NCBI GenBank assembly: GCA_030407085.1
Contig: CM059583.1
Span: 210,736,001 to 210,800,000 of the forward strand
Direction of reading: 5' to 3'
Length of the DNA: 64,000 nt
From: Trichopria drosophilae
Lineage: Eukaryota; Arthropoda; Insecta; Hymenoptera; Diapriidae
Each line of letters starts with the position of its first letter. Position 1 is the stretch's first letter. This document shows, one piece after another, positions 1 to 11,830 of the stretch. The notes below the pieces were generated by a model. That model was given only the letters and a program-made list of their open reading frames with translations. It did not search any database and was not told the DNA's origin. The position numbers were made by a program, and so were the translations under genes.

Positions 1-837
1 TGGGGTAAACCTCGCTCTACTAGTTGCTGGTAGGAATCGGTAGCACGAGCGGTTTGAAACAGAAATGGATACCGATCTGTCAAACAACGGTCTTCTTTCA
101 TCTTCAGACTCAAAGAGAGGGCATGCAGGCAGGCGATGGCCGATAGTGCAGCTTCCGCTTGCCGAAGAGTCAACCCTCGGGAAAATTCTGCTCCTTCGTA
201 ACCTTCTGGACGAAGGTTTTCCAACACAAGAAATGATTCTGGAGGTTCTGGACTAGACTCGGTGCCACCGGCAGGGCTATAATGTGCGTGGATACATCGA
301 GGTATCGGCAGCTGTATGCTGTCGACAACCGAGTCAGTTTTGCGCTCGTTCACTCGATTTTTTTGGAACGATTCAAGATCCGGAACAACCTGAAAATAAT
401 TAAAAATCCATGATCAATCATCAAAATTTTAAGATTTTGTGACGAATTGTAGGACCATAAACCTTAAGATCTTATACCTGAGTGTAGAATTTAATTTCGC
501 GAAGGTCGAATTGAGCTTCAGCCACGAAAAAACGGCTGAAGGGATCTTGAGGAAGCAACTTCACGATTAGGCTGAGTGCATGAACGGATTCGTCATCTGG
601 ATTTTCCACCGATCGCCGACGATACTCGACACTCACTGCCAGAATATCGCTAAGTACACTCTCACCTTCGGTACAACCTGGGCGCACTGTGAAGTCATCT
701 ACGAAGACTTGTGATACAGCTGCAGAACCATGGTACTCTACCAGCATATTTTCCAGCCACTCCTTGGTCACTGGCCATTCGCCAACTCCGCTGCCATCGC
801 CCCCGTCACCACCATCTGTATCTTCGCTATCCGACAT
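1..837 (-). CDS. Ecdysteroid-kinase-like (EcKL) protein, 5' part, truncated by the window edge
   Basis: Two coding exons are visible: exon 1 at 837-478 (120 codons, phase 0) and exon 2 from 389 to the window edge. The intron 477-390 has GT (CAG|GTATAAG) and AG (TTTTCAG|GTT) ends. The ATG at 837 opens an acidic Asp/Gly-rich N-terminus. The EcKL/CHK-like pattern follows: a WLENML segment, a stretch ending SLIVKLLP (ATP-binding lysine strand), the FFVAEAQFD..EIKFYTQ helix, then in exon 2 FLVLENL (hinge) and GLTLRQAEAALSAIACLHAL. This family has a kinase-like fold; some insect members phosphorylate ecdysteroids or act in detoxification, but the substrate here cannot be read. The catalytic HGD and DFQ-type motifs would lie beyond position 1. 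Open plus-strand frames here are antisense shadows. Confidence 0.85.
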
Positions 838-2520
838 GACAAAGATCGCACCGGAAACACCTTCGAAATTTCGTTTGTTACCTGATAGAGCAAAATAGTT
901 GAAAATAGGAGGAAAGTGTGCGGGATTTTTTTTTTACGACGCCCTACCGGTCCTTTTTTCGCTCTGACAAATTTATTTGCTTTCTATTATTATTCCGGAG
1001 TCCTCCCGTCTGTCATCTCTTTGTTTCCGTTTCATTTTAGAGAAATGCCCAAGTATTTTCCTCGCGAATCACTTGCTCGGGCGTGTTCTTCACCATTTAA
1101 AGATTTTGATTTTGTGGCTGACTTGGTATGTGACTCGGTATGTCCCCAGATTTAGTATTCGGTGTTTCGAGCGACACTTCACAACCCGCTCTGAACCAGA
1201 ATTCACTAGCTACTAGCGAGGAACCGAGCAAAGGGTGGGACACGGATGCGCGCATGCTCTTATTCATATTCAATCAATATCCTTATGATTCTCTCTTTGG
1301 CTCGCACGAGTTTCCCGTCATCAATATCATTTGCACTCTTCTCATCAGGGATACACTTTTTCGGTCTCTTGTATAAAATACCCTTGATTTACTTGCTTAT
1401 TGCTATGTATTGCCTCGAATCGGTAATCGATTCAATAAAAGTGCATTCAAGAACAGACGAATGAAAGCACTAAAGCGAATACGGAGGACGTCCCGTATGA
1501 AGGACGCATATTGCAGGTATAAATACTCGGGTAAACAGGAATATAGAAAATATATAGATAAAACCGTAAAATAACAAGCAATGATCTGGCGTCTATTATC
1601 CGAATTCTGCCGTTTTTTAATACGCATTAGCATTCGATAATAAGTGATCTCTCTCCTTCAGCTAGAGCTGCCTGACTCTAATCCTTTTCAAGATATACTT
1701 GATTTCGTCATTTCGAAAAAAAAGAAATTCGTTTCAATACGTTAACAAAAAATTGTAAAAAAATCAATACGTTCTGTCGGAAAAATCCTCAACAGTTTAG
1801 TTTTGAGCAAGTTTTTATAGAAAAAGCAACTTTTCCATTAAAAAAAAACGAAAAAATGTGTTTCCCAAACTATTTAACATTTATTTTTTAATTTATTGAA
1901 ATTTATTGAATTTAAAATATTGAAATTAAGAGAAAAATAATCGGCGTACCGTATTTCTTTGAAAGAATTCACAAATAAAAAAAATCAATTACGACCAATT
2001 TTTCATATTGTCACAACGCAATTTATACGTTTCAAAATACAGGAAATCTCTGTTTCCAAACATTTTTGTATTCTTTCTTTTTTACATCAAAGTAAATTGT
2101 TATGTTGAATTATAGTTCTGTTATTGGATGTAACACAATATAAACTCTCCATCTACCGGTTTCACACTTAACTATTGAAATTTACGACACTTTTTTTTTA
2201 AGAGTAAAATGTATTAAATCTAATCAAACTCGTAACACATTATTAATCATATATTCAAGTATATAAACAGATTTTTTTTATATTTTTCAAAACGATTGAA
2301 TTGGAAAAAATGGAGACTGCAGTAGATATCGGAAAAAGGTTGCAAAAACTATGACTCAAATTCAAATCGTCTGATACAAAAAATTCAAAAAGATTCTTAA
2401 AATATATGTTAGTGAGTATAGCCGAAACTAAACGTTTTGGCAATAAAAAAAAACTAGCAGATTTTAATATCTTCCTCATTTTTAGTCGTGAAATGTTTTA
2501 AAAAAAAGGTTAAAAAGGGT
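838..2520. other. AT-rich intergenic stretch, no gene seen
   Basis: This lies upstream of the EcKL start, so the first few hundred bases should hold its 5' UTR and promoter. No TATA box or initiator stands out. The rest is AT-rich with homopolymer runs. Several short open frames on both strands resemble no known family and show no splice-site context. Confidence 0.5.
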
Positions 2521-2720
2521 CTGGCTGGCGAGCAAAGTTCCGGAAATCAAAACTCCGAAAGACTAAAATTTCGATAGTACATGAGTCCAAGGTATTTTAA
2601 TTTGCTTTCTTTTTGCCAAATTTTGAAAGACAAAGTGAAGAAAATCACACTGGAGCCATGCTATATCGAAATTTTGGCCTTTCGATGTGTTGAGTTTTGG
2701 AATTTTGTTCCCCGGCCAAG
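2521..2720. repeat. Short imperfect inverted-repeat element (MITE-like)
   Basis: The left end (CTGGCTGGCGAGCAAAGTTC) and the reverse complement of the right end (CTTGGCCGGGGAACAAAATT) match imperfectly. The similarity continues inward for about 60 bases to a shared AAATTTCGATA segment. GGT occurs just outside both ends and could be a 3-bp duplication, but this is weak. There is no coding capacity. Most likely a non-autonomous DNA transposon remnant; superfamily unassigned. Confidence 0.5.
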
Positions 2721-2840
2721 GGTCTGAAAACTGGGTATGAATATTTAAATTCTATATGATATTCTCAGCAAAAAATGTCTAATATCTAAATTAGATCTGA
2801 GGCATAGCGTTTGAGTGTCAAGCCATTGAATACTTTCATT

Positions 2841-3022
2841 TGGATCCGGAAGTGCGCAACCGCTAATACGGATGCCATGGCAGTTGGTCATTTTTTGTTC
2901 AAAATGTATGTGAAAGAAAAAAATGTCAAACTCGCGGTATTTCTTTATTTCACATCGATTCCGAACAGAAAACGGCCGACTATCGTGATGGTTATTCTTG
3001 TGGTTTCGCACTTCCGGCTCCA
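2841..3022. repeat. Inverted-repeat MITE of about 180 bp
   Basis: Left end TGGATCCGGAAGTGCGCAAC pairs with the reverse complement of the right end, TGGAGCCGGAAGTGCGAAAC. The arms keep matching inward (TTTTTTGTTC...ATGTGAAA on the left, TTTTCTGTTC...ATGTGAAA on the right strand). No target duplication is obvious. The short open frames across it on both strands come from the symmetric repeat and are not genes. Confidence 0.55.
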
Positions 3023-3184
3023 GATAAAATGGTTTATTCTCTAGATTACAATCACTTTAAATGCTATAACTTGGTTGGTTTTAAAGTTATTATTAGTGAG
3101 TACTCATTTTAAAGGGGTTTTGAATCGCTAAAATTCTATTTCATGATATTTTGTACTATCTCGAGTACAATTTTCAACCTGTCT

Positions 3185-3370
3185 CTAACCGAAATCCAGC
3201 CGTGATACCGTGGTTGTTTTCGGGATCCGACCAGACTTGTCACGCTTCCCGGTTTGGAGCCCGGCCATATTTAGTGTTACTGCCCGGGTTACCCTAGTTG
3301 TAATCGGAGTCTGAATTGGTCGGACTTGTCCTGATATTTTTTCTAGGAAATTCAATGGCTCGTCACTCAA
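3185..3370. other. GC-richer patch of unknown nature
   Basis: This short segment is clearly richer in G and C than its surroundings (it contains TCCCGGTTTGGAGCCCGGCC). A 61-codon minus-strand frame crosses it but resembles no family I recognise and lacks splice context. It may be a fragment of an old repeat. No function is proposed. Confidence 0.25.
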
Positions 3371-3394
3371 ATTCGAAAATATTACACTGCAACT

Positions 3395-3634
3395 AGGCTT
3401 TGTGAGTCGGTTCTGGCACCCTACTTTTCGTAATTGAAACTGTAAAACTCTATTTCGATTCAGCGAATTTGCGCTGTAAATATATACATTTACTTATAAA
3501 TTTACAAAAAAATCGGTTACATGCCTACTACAAACGGAAATTTCTTCACTGTAATCAACTACAATCAAAACTCTATCAAAATAGCATTTTACATTTTCAA
3601 TTACGAAAAGTCGGATGCCAGGTTCACAAAGCCC
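3395..3634. repeat. Inverted-repeat MITE of about 240 bp
   Basis: The left arm starts at GGCTTTGTGAG. The reverse complement of the right arm starts at GGGCTTTGTGA. Both continue through a shared CTTTTCGTAATTGAAA segment and an AT-rich stretch. There is no coding capacity and no clear target duplication. One of five inverted-repeat elements crowded upstream of the RNF19 exons. Confidence 0.55.
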
Positions 3635-4014
3635 TGAATCTAAATCTAAAATATTACTACCCAATTGTTAATATGCAAATTTCAAGATCGACCTAACTAT
3701 GAATTGTTCAGTGTTGAATAATTATCAAATATTACTACCGCTAACATACTTGCAAGTTTCCGGTCAAAATAATTATTTTCATACAGTGGACGTAAAATGT
3801 GGCGATCGACGTGCCCGAGAGTGGCGTCGTCGGAATGAGTATCGTCCCGATCGCCGACAGGGGGGTAACTTTACGTCCTAGAGTCCACTTTACCCGTAGT
3901 AGGCGTGAAAATCAACTTTACGCCCGCAAAAAGAAGAGTAAAGACGTATTTTACGCCTCCTATGACGCAAAAAGTGGTGCTTTATTCTCCTTGCAGCGAT
4001 CAATGGAAATTTAA

Positions 4015-5104
4015 CCATTTTCATGCCAAACGGCCATAATACTGTCAAGATTTTAAAGTGAATATTTATCTGTGTAATGATAAGCAAAAAAAATTCAAAA
4101 CCATATTTTCTTACGTATTTTTGTCCGTACTTTTCTAATCTGTTATTAGTTTTGTTCCGTGACGTTTGATTTTTTCAAAATGACGGCTAATTTACAAAAA
4201 AACCTGATTTTAAAAATGTTGTTATATGTTTAACATACTGGCTAATAATGTTCTCATTTTCGGATCGGTACAAGCGTCTGGAACCTGTGGAATAATAACC
4301 ACAACTACAATTTAAGCAACGCAGGATGTCAAAATTGAAGATGGACGATCCAATATGGCGGCTTTTACACGCATTTTTAACGTTTTTTTTTTATTTCATT
4401 TTATGTTTTTAGTCCATGACATTTACTTTTTCAATAGATTTATTATATTTATCTCGATTTTGATATCGATTATGAACGAAAATAGAATATTTTCCACTAT
4501 TTTTAATTCCATATCATCTTGTATTGTAATTTTCCTGCATAACCGATATCAAACTGAGATATACATAATAAATCCGTATTAGACTAAAAATATAATATTT
4601 TCAGCCATTTTCAATACCATATCATCTTATATTGCTATTTTCTAGCATGATCAGAATCAGACTAAGATAAATATAACAAAACTATTCAAAAAGAAAGCGT
4701 CAGGGACCAAAAACATACAAAAAAAAAATGAAAAAACATTAAAAATGCGTGTAAAAACCGTATTATTGGATCGGCCATTTTGAATTTTGACATTCTGCGT
4801 TGCTTAAATTTTAGTTATGGTGATTATTCCACAGAATCCAGAGACTTGTGTCGATCTGACAACGGAAACATTATTAGCCAGTACGTTAAACAAATAACAA
4901 AATTTTAAAAATCGCGTTTTTTTGTAAATTAGCCGTCATTTTGAAAAAATCAAACGTCATAGAATAAAACTAATAGCAGATTTGAAAAGTACGGCCAAAA
5001 ATACATCAGAAAATATGGTTTTGAAAATTTTTTGATTGTCATTACACAGATAAATATTCACTTAAAAAACATGACAAAATTATGGTCATTTGGCATGAAA
5101 AGGG
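4015..5104. mobile_element. 1.1 kb palindromic (foldback) element with piggyBac-like TTAA ends
   Basis: The two halves are inverted copies over about 500 bp each. The left arm starts TTAACCATTTTCATGCCAAA (4011). The right arm, read in reverse complement, starts TTAACCCTTTTCATGCCAAA (from 5108). TTAA at 4011-4014 and 5105-5108 would be the target duplication, and CC-(A/C)-T is the usual start of piggyBac termini. Around the centre, two related blocks (about 4495-4570 and 4601-4680, each with CCATATCATCTT) repeat in direct orientation. No transposase is present. The superfamily is inferred from TTAA and the terminal bases only. Confidence 0.65.
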
Positions 5105-5108
5105 TTAA

Positions 5109-6839
5109 TGAAAATCTATAACTTGATTTTCTGATTTAAGCGATTAATTCCAATACTTCTATATCAATTCCAGTAATTTTTGAAATTGTGTAAAAGATAC
5201 GAATTAAAATTAAATAGAAAAGAAAATAATGATTTCGATTGTAACAAATATTTTTCTCCAAAAAACGTTCCATTATATTTTTTATATACAAAAATGTAAA
5301 CGTTATTGCCTTCTAAAAGTAAAATCCACAACTCCTTATACTGAGAAAACAAATATTGCCGAAAAGTCTCTGGAATTTTTAAGTAATTTTATCGAATCCT
5401 AAATTTAATTTTCTCTGTGAAAAATGATCATTATGGAGTAGAATGAATCAGTTGTCATGCACAAACAGTGAACTTTCCTTGTCGAAAGACAGAAATATCA
5501 CTTTAGATGAGGAGGCATTTACTCTTTTGCCAGAGTAACTGATTTTAGTACAATAAGTTGTATTTTTTATGTCCCTGAATAAATGATTTTGAACTAGATT
5601 TTAATATCTTTTTAATATATTCGTGGATATTCTACACATTAGGGCTATAATATATGCGATTTGCGTATAGCTTTTTCGAAAACTTAACTCAGAATTCGTG
5701 ATCGATTTCATCAGGCACGTGTTAATTGATTCCAATAAAAACGGTTTTTAATGTTGCTTATTACGTATTATGTAAATTAGATGATTAACATTCATAATGT
5801 TTGCACACATTAGAGATCAACGTAAGTTTTTAAACAATTCGCTTATGTAAAATCTGTAAAAACTTGTAATCTTAGAGGCAGCTGTGATATTTCAATAGGG
5901 GTTAAGTTAAGGATTTTTATATAGGTTAATAATGATTTTTTAAGTAAGAATTTGAATAATAATTTAGAAAATTATTAAAATATTGGTTGTTCATATTTAA
6001 TGATAAAATTTAATGATAAAATATTTAAAAAATATAAAACATCATATTTAAGTGTTGTTATAATTGAAGTTGTTAGGTTTCTTTAGATGATACATAGTTT
6101 AGCTTGCGCTTGCATAAGGCAAAATATTAAATAGAAAAATTGCAGCAAAAAGTTTTGCCTGAATAAATGAGTTTACATATTGGTCTGGAAAATTCTCATA
6201 CGCTAATACTTAGATATGTGAAAGCACAGTATTATACAAGAATTAATTTTTTATGTACATTTTTTTAATATAGTTATGAAAAAATGTTATTGAACTTATT
6301 GTGGATACCTCCTTTACTTAAAGGCCAGTAAAACATTGGTATCTAACTCATTAATTTTGGCATTTTGTACATCTGTCAAAATAAAAATTAATAAACATCA
6401 ATTTACCTGCTGGCTTCCCAGTATCGTATGTTCCTTATCTAACAATAAGAGAGATAATTTTGAACTTTCAAATGTAAGAACATTATTATAAGACTAAATC
6501 AGATTCTAGAATTAACTATAATTTAAATAGCCTAATTTACTGAAAGTAAGAGTGTTGTAACGACATTCACATACCAATGTTAGTCTTTCTACATTATTTT
6601 TTATTTTATATATTTAAAAAACTGAAGAAAATAACAAAATAATCGTTACTAGTTAAAAATAGAAGTAAAAGGCATTTATCAAACTAGGCATATTGGTTTT
6701 TATATTTTGGTACATATTATTTTTCTTACTGAGTTTTTTTGTAATGATCTGTATTGTTTTGCTATTGTTGCAACTTACAATTATGCAATTATGAAGGTAA
6801 TTTTTCACAATACTTTGTTTTGTTTTTCACGGAAAAACC
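5109..6839. other. AT-rich non-coding stretch
   Basis: No supported gene, repeat boundary or RNA was seen. It lies between two foldback elements and may be intronic to the RNF19-like gene if its upstream exons lie further left. Confidence 0.4.
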
Positions 6840-7600
6840 TTTGGGAGCGTTGCTCATCCAAACCGGGCGGGCAACCCTCCTGCAGCACTTTTAACTTTTC
6901 AAATGATGATTAAAAATATAAGAGCGTCAAAATAAATTTTTTTCTGAATAGATATCGATTCATAGTATCATTAAGAAAGTTTATGCACTGTTTTTAGAGC
7001 ATAAAATGACTTATATGATTTATAAAGATATTTAAAAGCGTAAAAACCGGCACTTTTTTTACTTTTTTCGCTTCCGTATCGAAAATAGAACAAAATTGGA
7101 CTAAAGCTTTTTTGTACAGCACAAAATTTCCTACAAAAAAGCAGCGTTAGTCTAACATTAATAGTTTAGCCAAAAAGAAAGCACGAATTTAAACAAAATA
7201 TTCCAAATATTTTACATTGGTTATCGATCAAACTGTAAGTTGACGTTCCATTGTTGTTTGTGGGTAAACTATTAACATTAGACTAGGGCTGCCACTGACT
7301 TTTTTGTAGGAAATTTCACGCTCTACAAAAAAGCTTCAGTGCAATTTTGCTCTGTTTTGCTCTATTTTCGATACAGAAGCGAAAAAAGTGTCGGTTTTTA
7401 CGCTTTTAAGGATCTTTATAAACCATATAAGTAATTTGGTGGTCTAAAAATAGTGCATAAACTTTCTTAATGATACTATGAATTAATATCTATCCAGAAA
7501 AAAATTTATTTCACGCTCTTGTATTTTTAATCATCATTTGAAACGTTAAAAGTGCTGCGGGAGGGCTGTCCGCTCGGTTTGGGTGAGTGGCGCTCCCAAA
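6840..7600. mobile_element. Foldback element with about 335-bp inverted arms
   Basis: The left arm (6840-7171) begins TTTGGGAGCGTTGCTCATCC. The reverse complement of the right arm (7262-7600) begins TTTGGGAGCGCCACTCACCC. The arms match along their length, including CAGCACTTTTAAC and CGAAAATAGA segments, with a loop of about 90 bp. There is no coding capacity and no convincing target duplication. It sits directly upstream of the first visible RNF19 exon, probably in an intron. Confidence 0.65.
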
Positions 7601-7740
7601 TGAGTTCCGTGTTATTTATTACCTTGTAATATTTTACTTTAATATTTGCTCGACTATTTAAGTTGTCTGTACTTAAGAATTGTATACTCAAATACCTGTT
7701 TTAAATATATCTGTGTTAACCAGTATTGTTTATGTTGCAG

Positions 7741-9526
7741 GTTCTAGTAGCTCCTGTCCTGGCAGGTCTGGCAGTGGGTATTGGTGTACCCATCTTGCTT
7801 TTCTATGTGTATGGTGTGGTACCCGTTTCATTGTGTCGCAGTGGAGGGTGTGGAGTGTCGACAGATGGATCCGGTGGAGTCAGATTCGATTTTGATGATG
7901 AACACGGATTAATGACTGGAAGGAACGTCGAAGGTATGTTATGAAGGTTTAATATAACTGTCATTATTTACAATCCTTTTATTGTAGATAAATTATTAAA
8001 AATGGTGTCATATATCATAAGCTTTAAATCTGGAAATTTTAGATGCTGCATCGATAGATGTGGCAAGTCATAGGGGAGGCAATCCATCAATTGGTGAAGC
8101 GTCGCTTTCTTTGGGAAGTGGTAGTCAACTGGAAAAACTAGGACGTGAGAATGATCGTGAAAGTGCCAGTAACGTTGCATTAGCTGGAGCAAGTTTGGCA
8201 GGCAGCATAGGGTCAAGTGTACTTCCTGGTGGGCAGAGGTAATGAATTACGCATCAGCTTTTATATATTTATTACCAAAACACAAACTAAACAAAACTGA
8301 CATTATTGTAAATCTTAATTATGACTTATTTTACGTTTTTGTATTACACAATACTTCATATCACGAACGTTTTGGGTATTTAGGAAATTCGATGCTTGTT
8401 AGCTATTTCTTGAACTTATATTCTTGAAAATAGTGAACTAACTACAACGTTGTCATTTTATCATGTACAATACACAATTATTAGTATATTTCATTTAAGT
8501 ATCGCAATGAGTATTCATAGGATGCTTTCATAACAATAGATTGTGTAAGATAAGTATTATGAAATGGCGAAATGTTGTCAGAAAATAAAACATTCAAATC
8601 TGATGAAGACTTTCTTCAAACAGGTTGGAAGTTCAAGCTGACGTGACCTCTTCACAAAGATTCAGTTTATGCAGTGAAACAGCATCTGCTGCAACCAGTC
8701 TATCTGAGAAGTCTGTAAATGCTTCGATTACGTTGGATGATGGTGCTGCTTCTACGCGAGCTTTAGCTGGATCGGTTGTCAACATGAAAATGGATACCAA
8801 AAGCTCTGAAAATGGCGACGCAAATGGAATCGCTGTTGCAGCTTCAAGTAGTCAAGCGGATTCCTCTGGACCAGGTGCTTCGTCGAACGCCTCTTCGAAC
8901 TCTCTCGAAGAAATAACACAGAGCAACGTAGGGAAACGCGCCCGCCGGAGACCTCCGCTAGACAGACAACACAGCGACTCCAGTACCTGGGTATCCTACA
9001 CCGAAGATGGTGGCTCCGAGCGAGTGCGATTTGACCATCATGTCAGTTTTATTGAGGTCGATCAAGAATCAAGCGGTTCAGCTCTCCAAGGAAGTGCAAG
9101 ACGTAAAAGGACTAAAGACTTGATGGAAAAGCCAGATTCCGATACTCAGAAATCAATGCGGTAAGTGGTGAAGTTCACTAAAAGTATGAATGTTCTATTC
9201 CGATACTGTTTCCTTATTCGGTCCTAATCCATTCCTATGACTATTAAAAAGGTTCAAATGGTTGTGCAAATTTAGTAATAAAGATTGTTTCGGTTAGGAC
9301 TGGGGAGTCGACTACATCAGAATCTGTAACAGACGAAGTATCCAGAGAACGGGTGAATGTTGCAACCTTGCGGAACGTTTTCTTCCACAGCTCATCCTGC
9401 ACTGAGCGCGAAAATCGATTGCCAGTAATACAAGAGCCATGCACCGTTACGCTGCAACGTGCTTCGATGTCGGTCCACCCATTATCGAAGACAAATCGAA
9501 TAGATTCCAGCAGTGCTAAGAAATAA
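7741..9526 (+). CDS. RNF19: RNF19-like RBR E3 ubiquitin ligase, C-terminal four exons
   Basis: Exons 7741-7933, 8043-8238, 8624-9160 and 9298-9526 (TAA at 9524-9526) join in frame through GT-AG introns to encode 384 residues. Family hallmarks are the second membrane segment ([20 protein letters not shown]), then [37 protein letters not shown] and [10 protein letters not shown]. In RNF19A/B (dorfin family) the catalytic RING1-IBR-RING2 unit precedes two membrane helices and a long disordered cytosolic tail. This window holds only the second helix and tail. The exon starts where the family's membrane region begins, so upstream exons carrying the RBR unit must exist but were not found; they may lie beyond position 1, which would put the EcKL gene inside a large intron. 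Confidence 0.87.
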
Positions 9527-10372
9527 GACTGAGGGATGAGTTATCGGACAATAGTTCGTTCGGTACTATGAAGGGTCAATGAAACGAAAATCCAACATGT
9601 AAATGATAAATACTTAGGAAATAATCTATCTATCTATCTATGTATATTGGCGAACGAAGAGTTATAGTAAATGTCAAGTGCATTTTACGAATTTGTGTGT
9701 GGTATTAGGCATATCCGGTACCAAACTCGGGATGAAACAAGAAGAGTTCGAAGGGAATTCTCTTTGTGATAGTTGAAGCGTAAAGAAATCGAAAAGGACG
9801 ACTTACGAATTATATTTACACGAATACATTAAAAACTTATCTGAATCACTCGCGAATCAAAGCATAAAAAAAAACGCCAAGTTTTGTAAGTCTTGTGGGA
9901 TCGGTTACCAAATCGAGTAGGTTTCTATTGTTTCAGTTGGTTAATCAGCTTCTTGCGTGCAGTCTACCTCCATTCATTAGATGCTGTAGTCCGGAGAGTC
10001 CGGCTTATATTTTTCGCCACATTTTTATACGAACCTTTAAGGAAATTGGTGCAATCATCGGGGAAATCCTAGTTGACGAATGCAGTGGTGAAACCGAGCA
10101 TTTCGTGTAAAGCGATAAATTGTGTCTAAGACACAAGTGTATTTTATATCTAGAGCTCAATGCAAACTGCCATCATGTTACGCAGGAGAAATAGACATTC
10201 CCCTGTTTGCAGCGCGCGCAGCGTTACTATGGTGAGACAGTTCATTACTTTCTCCAAAAAAAAATCAACTATGTTGAATGTACGTTAAAACGTTGTATGA
10301 ATTATATTTGTAAATTTCAAGAATTATATATATGCTTAAATTTCATTGCAAATAAATGAACGTATAAATAAA
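9527..10372 (+). terminator. RNF19-like 3' UTR ending at poly(A) signals
   Basis: No coding exon follows the stop at 9526. AATAAA occurs at 10351-10356 and 10367-10372 in an AT-rich context, the likely cleavage signals. This gives a 3' UTR of about 0.85 kb and leaves about 0.55 kb to the convergent TRAPPC1 gene. The true cleavage site cannot be read from sequence. Confidence 0.5.
9625..9640 (+). repeat. TCTA microsatellite
   Basis: Four TCTA units lie in the presumed 3' UTR of the RNF19-like gene, about 100 bp after its stop codon. Confidence 0.8.
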
Positions 10373-10926
10373 TTGCGGAGTAAAAGGAACTCCGCTCCTT
10401 GTATCTATTGGGTTTTATTTCATATTTTTAATGTGTAATGATGAAATGATTTTCACTCATGTTTCTGCGTCTTTCAAAATTTATTACCTACTCGAAATGT
10501 GCAGAACATATCACATACAACGAAAAGAAATGACATAGAATAAGTATTTACAAAATCACTCTCGCTTAAACATTTGAGTTTTATTTTTAAGTCTTCTTTA
10601 AGTTTCTTTTAGAATAAACATACTTTGTATTGGCGAGCAGTTTTGAAGTAGGACTCATTTTATATATTTTTATAAAGTACATGTCCTTCCTTGATTCGTT
10701 AAAATTGAAATGCACTAGTATTAAATTTTGTCTGCTACGACGGTGTAATTAATTCACTGCAACATACTGTCGGTTTTCACAATACCGACGCTACATGTGC
10801 TGACAGCAGGGTGAATAGCGATATAAATTGCGGCCAAATATGTCAACAAAATTTGTGAACATAATATCTGTGCAAACTGTCACTGGAAATACACTTGTAT
10901 CATTCGTTTAAATATAATAATTGTCT
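10373..10926. other. Convergent intergenic gap between RNF19-like and TRAPPC1
   Basis: This separates two tail-to-tail genes. It is AT-rich and holds no gene or repeat I can support. Confidence 0.5.
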
Positions 10927-10932
10927 TTTATT
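10927..10932 (-). terminator. TRAPPC1 poly(A) signal
   Basis: TTTATT on the plus strand reads AATAAA on the minus strand, about 30 bases past the TRAPPC1 stop codon. It is the nearest and best-placed signal. Confidence 0.6.
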
Positions 10933-10961
10933 TACACAGCTCCAACAATCCTATAAAAATT

Positions 10962-11531
10962 TTACAAAGATCTGCCTAGGAATATCGGAGATTTTTTTAT
11001 CAGTTCGTCAACTTTTGCTTTAAATAATTCACTTTGAATTGGTTCGCTTAATACGCAGAGTGGGTTTTTCACGACGTACTCAACATAAACCTGAAATGCA
11101 AGTAAGTAAAATGTATTTTATAAAATTTTACTCCAGAATTTTATAAATTTGTTTTACGAACCTGGCTGTAGAGTTTTTGCAGCAACTCTCGAACATTTTG
11201 CGCAAGATTATCCGTATTTAGAACAAATTTAAGTCCGGATGGTGTTTCATAATAGTGTAACGTGTATTTGCTGGTTTTATAATATAGAAACCCTTCTTTT
11301 GGATCCAATGGAGAAATTTTATTTGCAAATGATTTTATTGAAAAAAGCATACCATACATCAATTTTGCTTCCTGTAATGGAAAGAAATTTTATTAGATTA
11401 ATATTTGTAGATTGTAAAATTGCACACTATACCTCCTCTTTCGTGATCCCTGATTTGTTTAAACGATTCCATTCTGCATAATACAGGAGAGTTCCATTTT
11501 TGTAAAATATATACAAGTTGTGAATAGTCAT
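10962..11531 (-). CDS. TRAPPC1: Trafficking protein particle complex subunit 1 (TRAPPC1/Bet5)
   Basis: Three exons join in frame: 11531-11433 (33 codons), 11371-11162 (70 codons) and 11090-10962 (42 codons plus TAA). All introns are GT-AG and phase 0. The 145-residue product equals the length of human TRAPPC1. It starts [13 protein letters not shown] and carries the family segments [32 protein letters not shown] and [12 protein letters not shown], with KNPLC near the end. TRAPPC1 is a longin-fold subunit of the TRAPP core, which activates Rab1/Ypt1 in ER-to-Golgi traffic. The fit over the whole length makes this a firm call. No lesion is visible. Confidence 0.96.
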
Positions 11532-11830
11532 CTTGACTTGAAACTGAAACCAAATGATTAACGTTACTGGGGGCAATTAGTCGCCCTACTTCTTAATATT
11601 TAAACATCAAAGTATCAAACAAATAAATTTGCATCTTATTGAAACTCTTAGAATAGTATTTGTAAATAGTTATTTTATTATCTATTTCAAGTTCTGACAT
11701 TCACGGTTGTGATGTGTCGGAAGATTTTTAATGTAAATGAAATCTAATTCAGCATTAAAGTAATGTTCAATCATTGTTATACAGAAAGTTGTTCAATTGT
11801 AATTGTTGATCATCTCATATTACGATTCTA

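Noticed and set aside
65..256. Plus-strand open frame of 63 codons
   Set aside because: It is antisense to EcKL exon 2, whose minus-strand translation fits the kinase family.
4355..4582. Plus-strand frame with hydrophobic residues, possible membrane protein
   Set aside because: It lies wholly inside the palindromic element and is an AT-composition effect.
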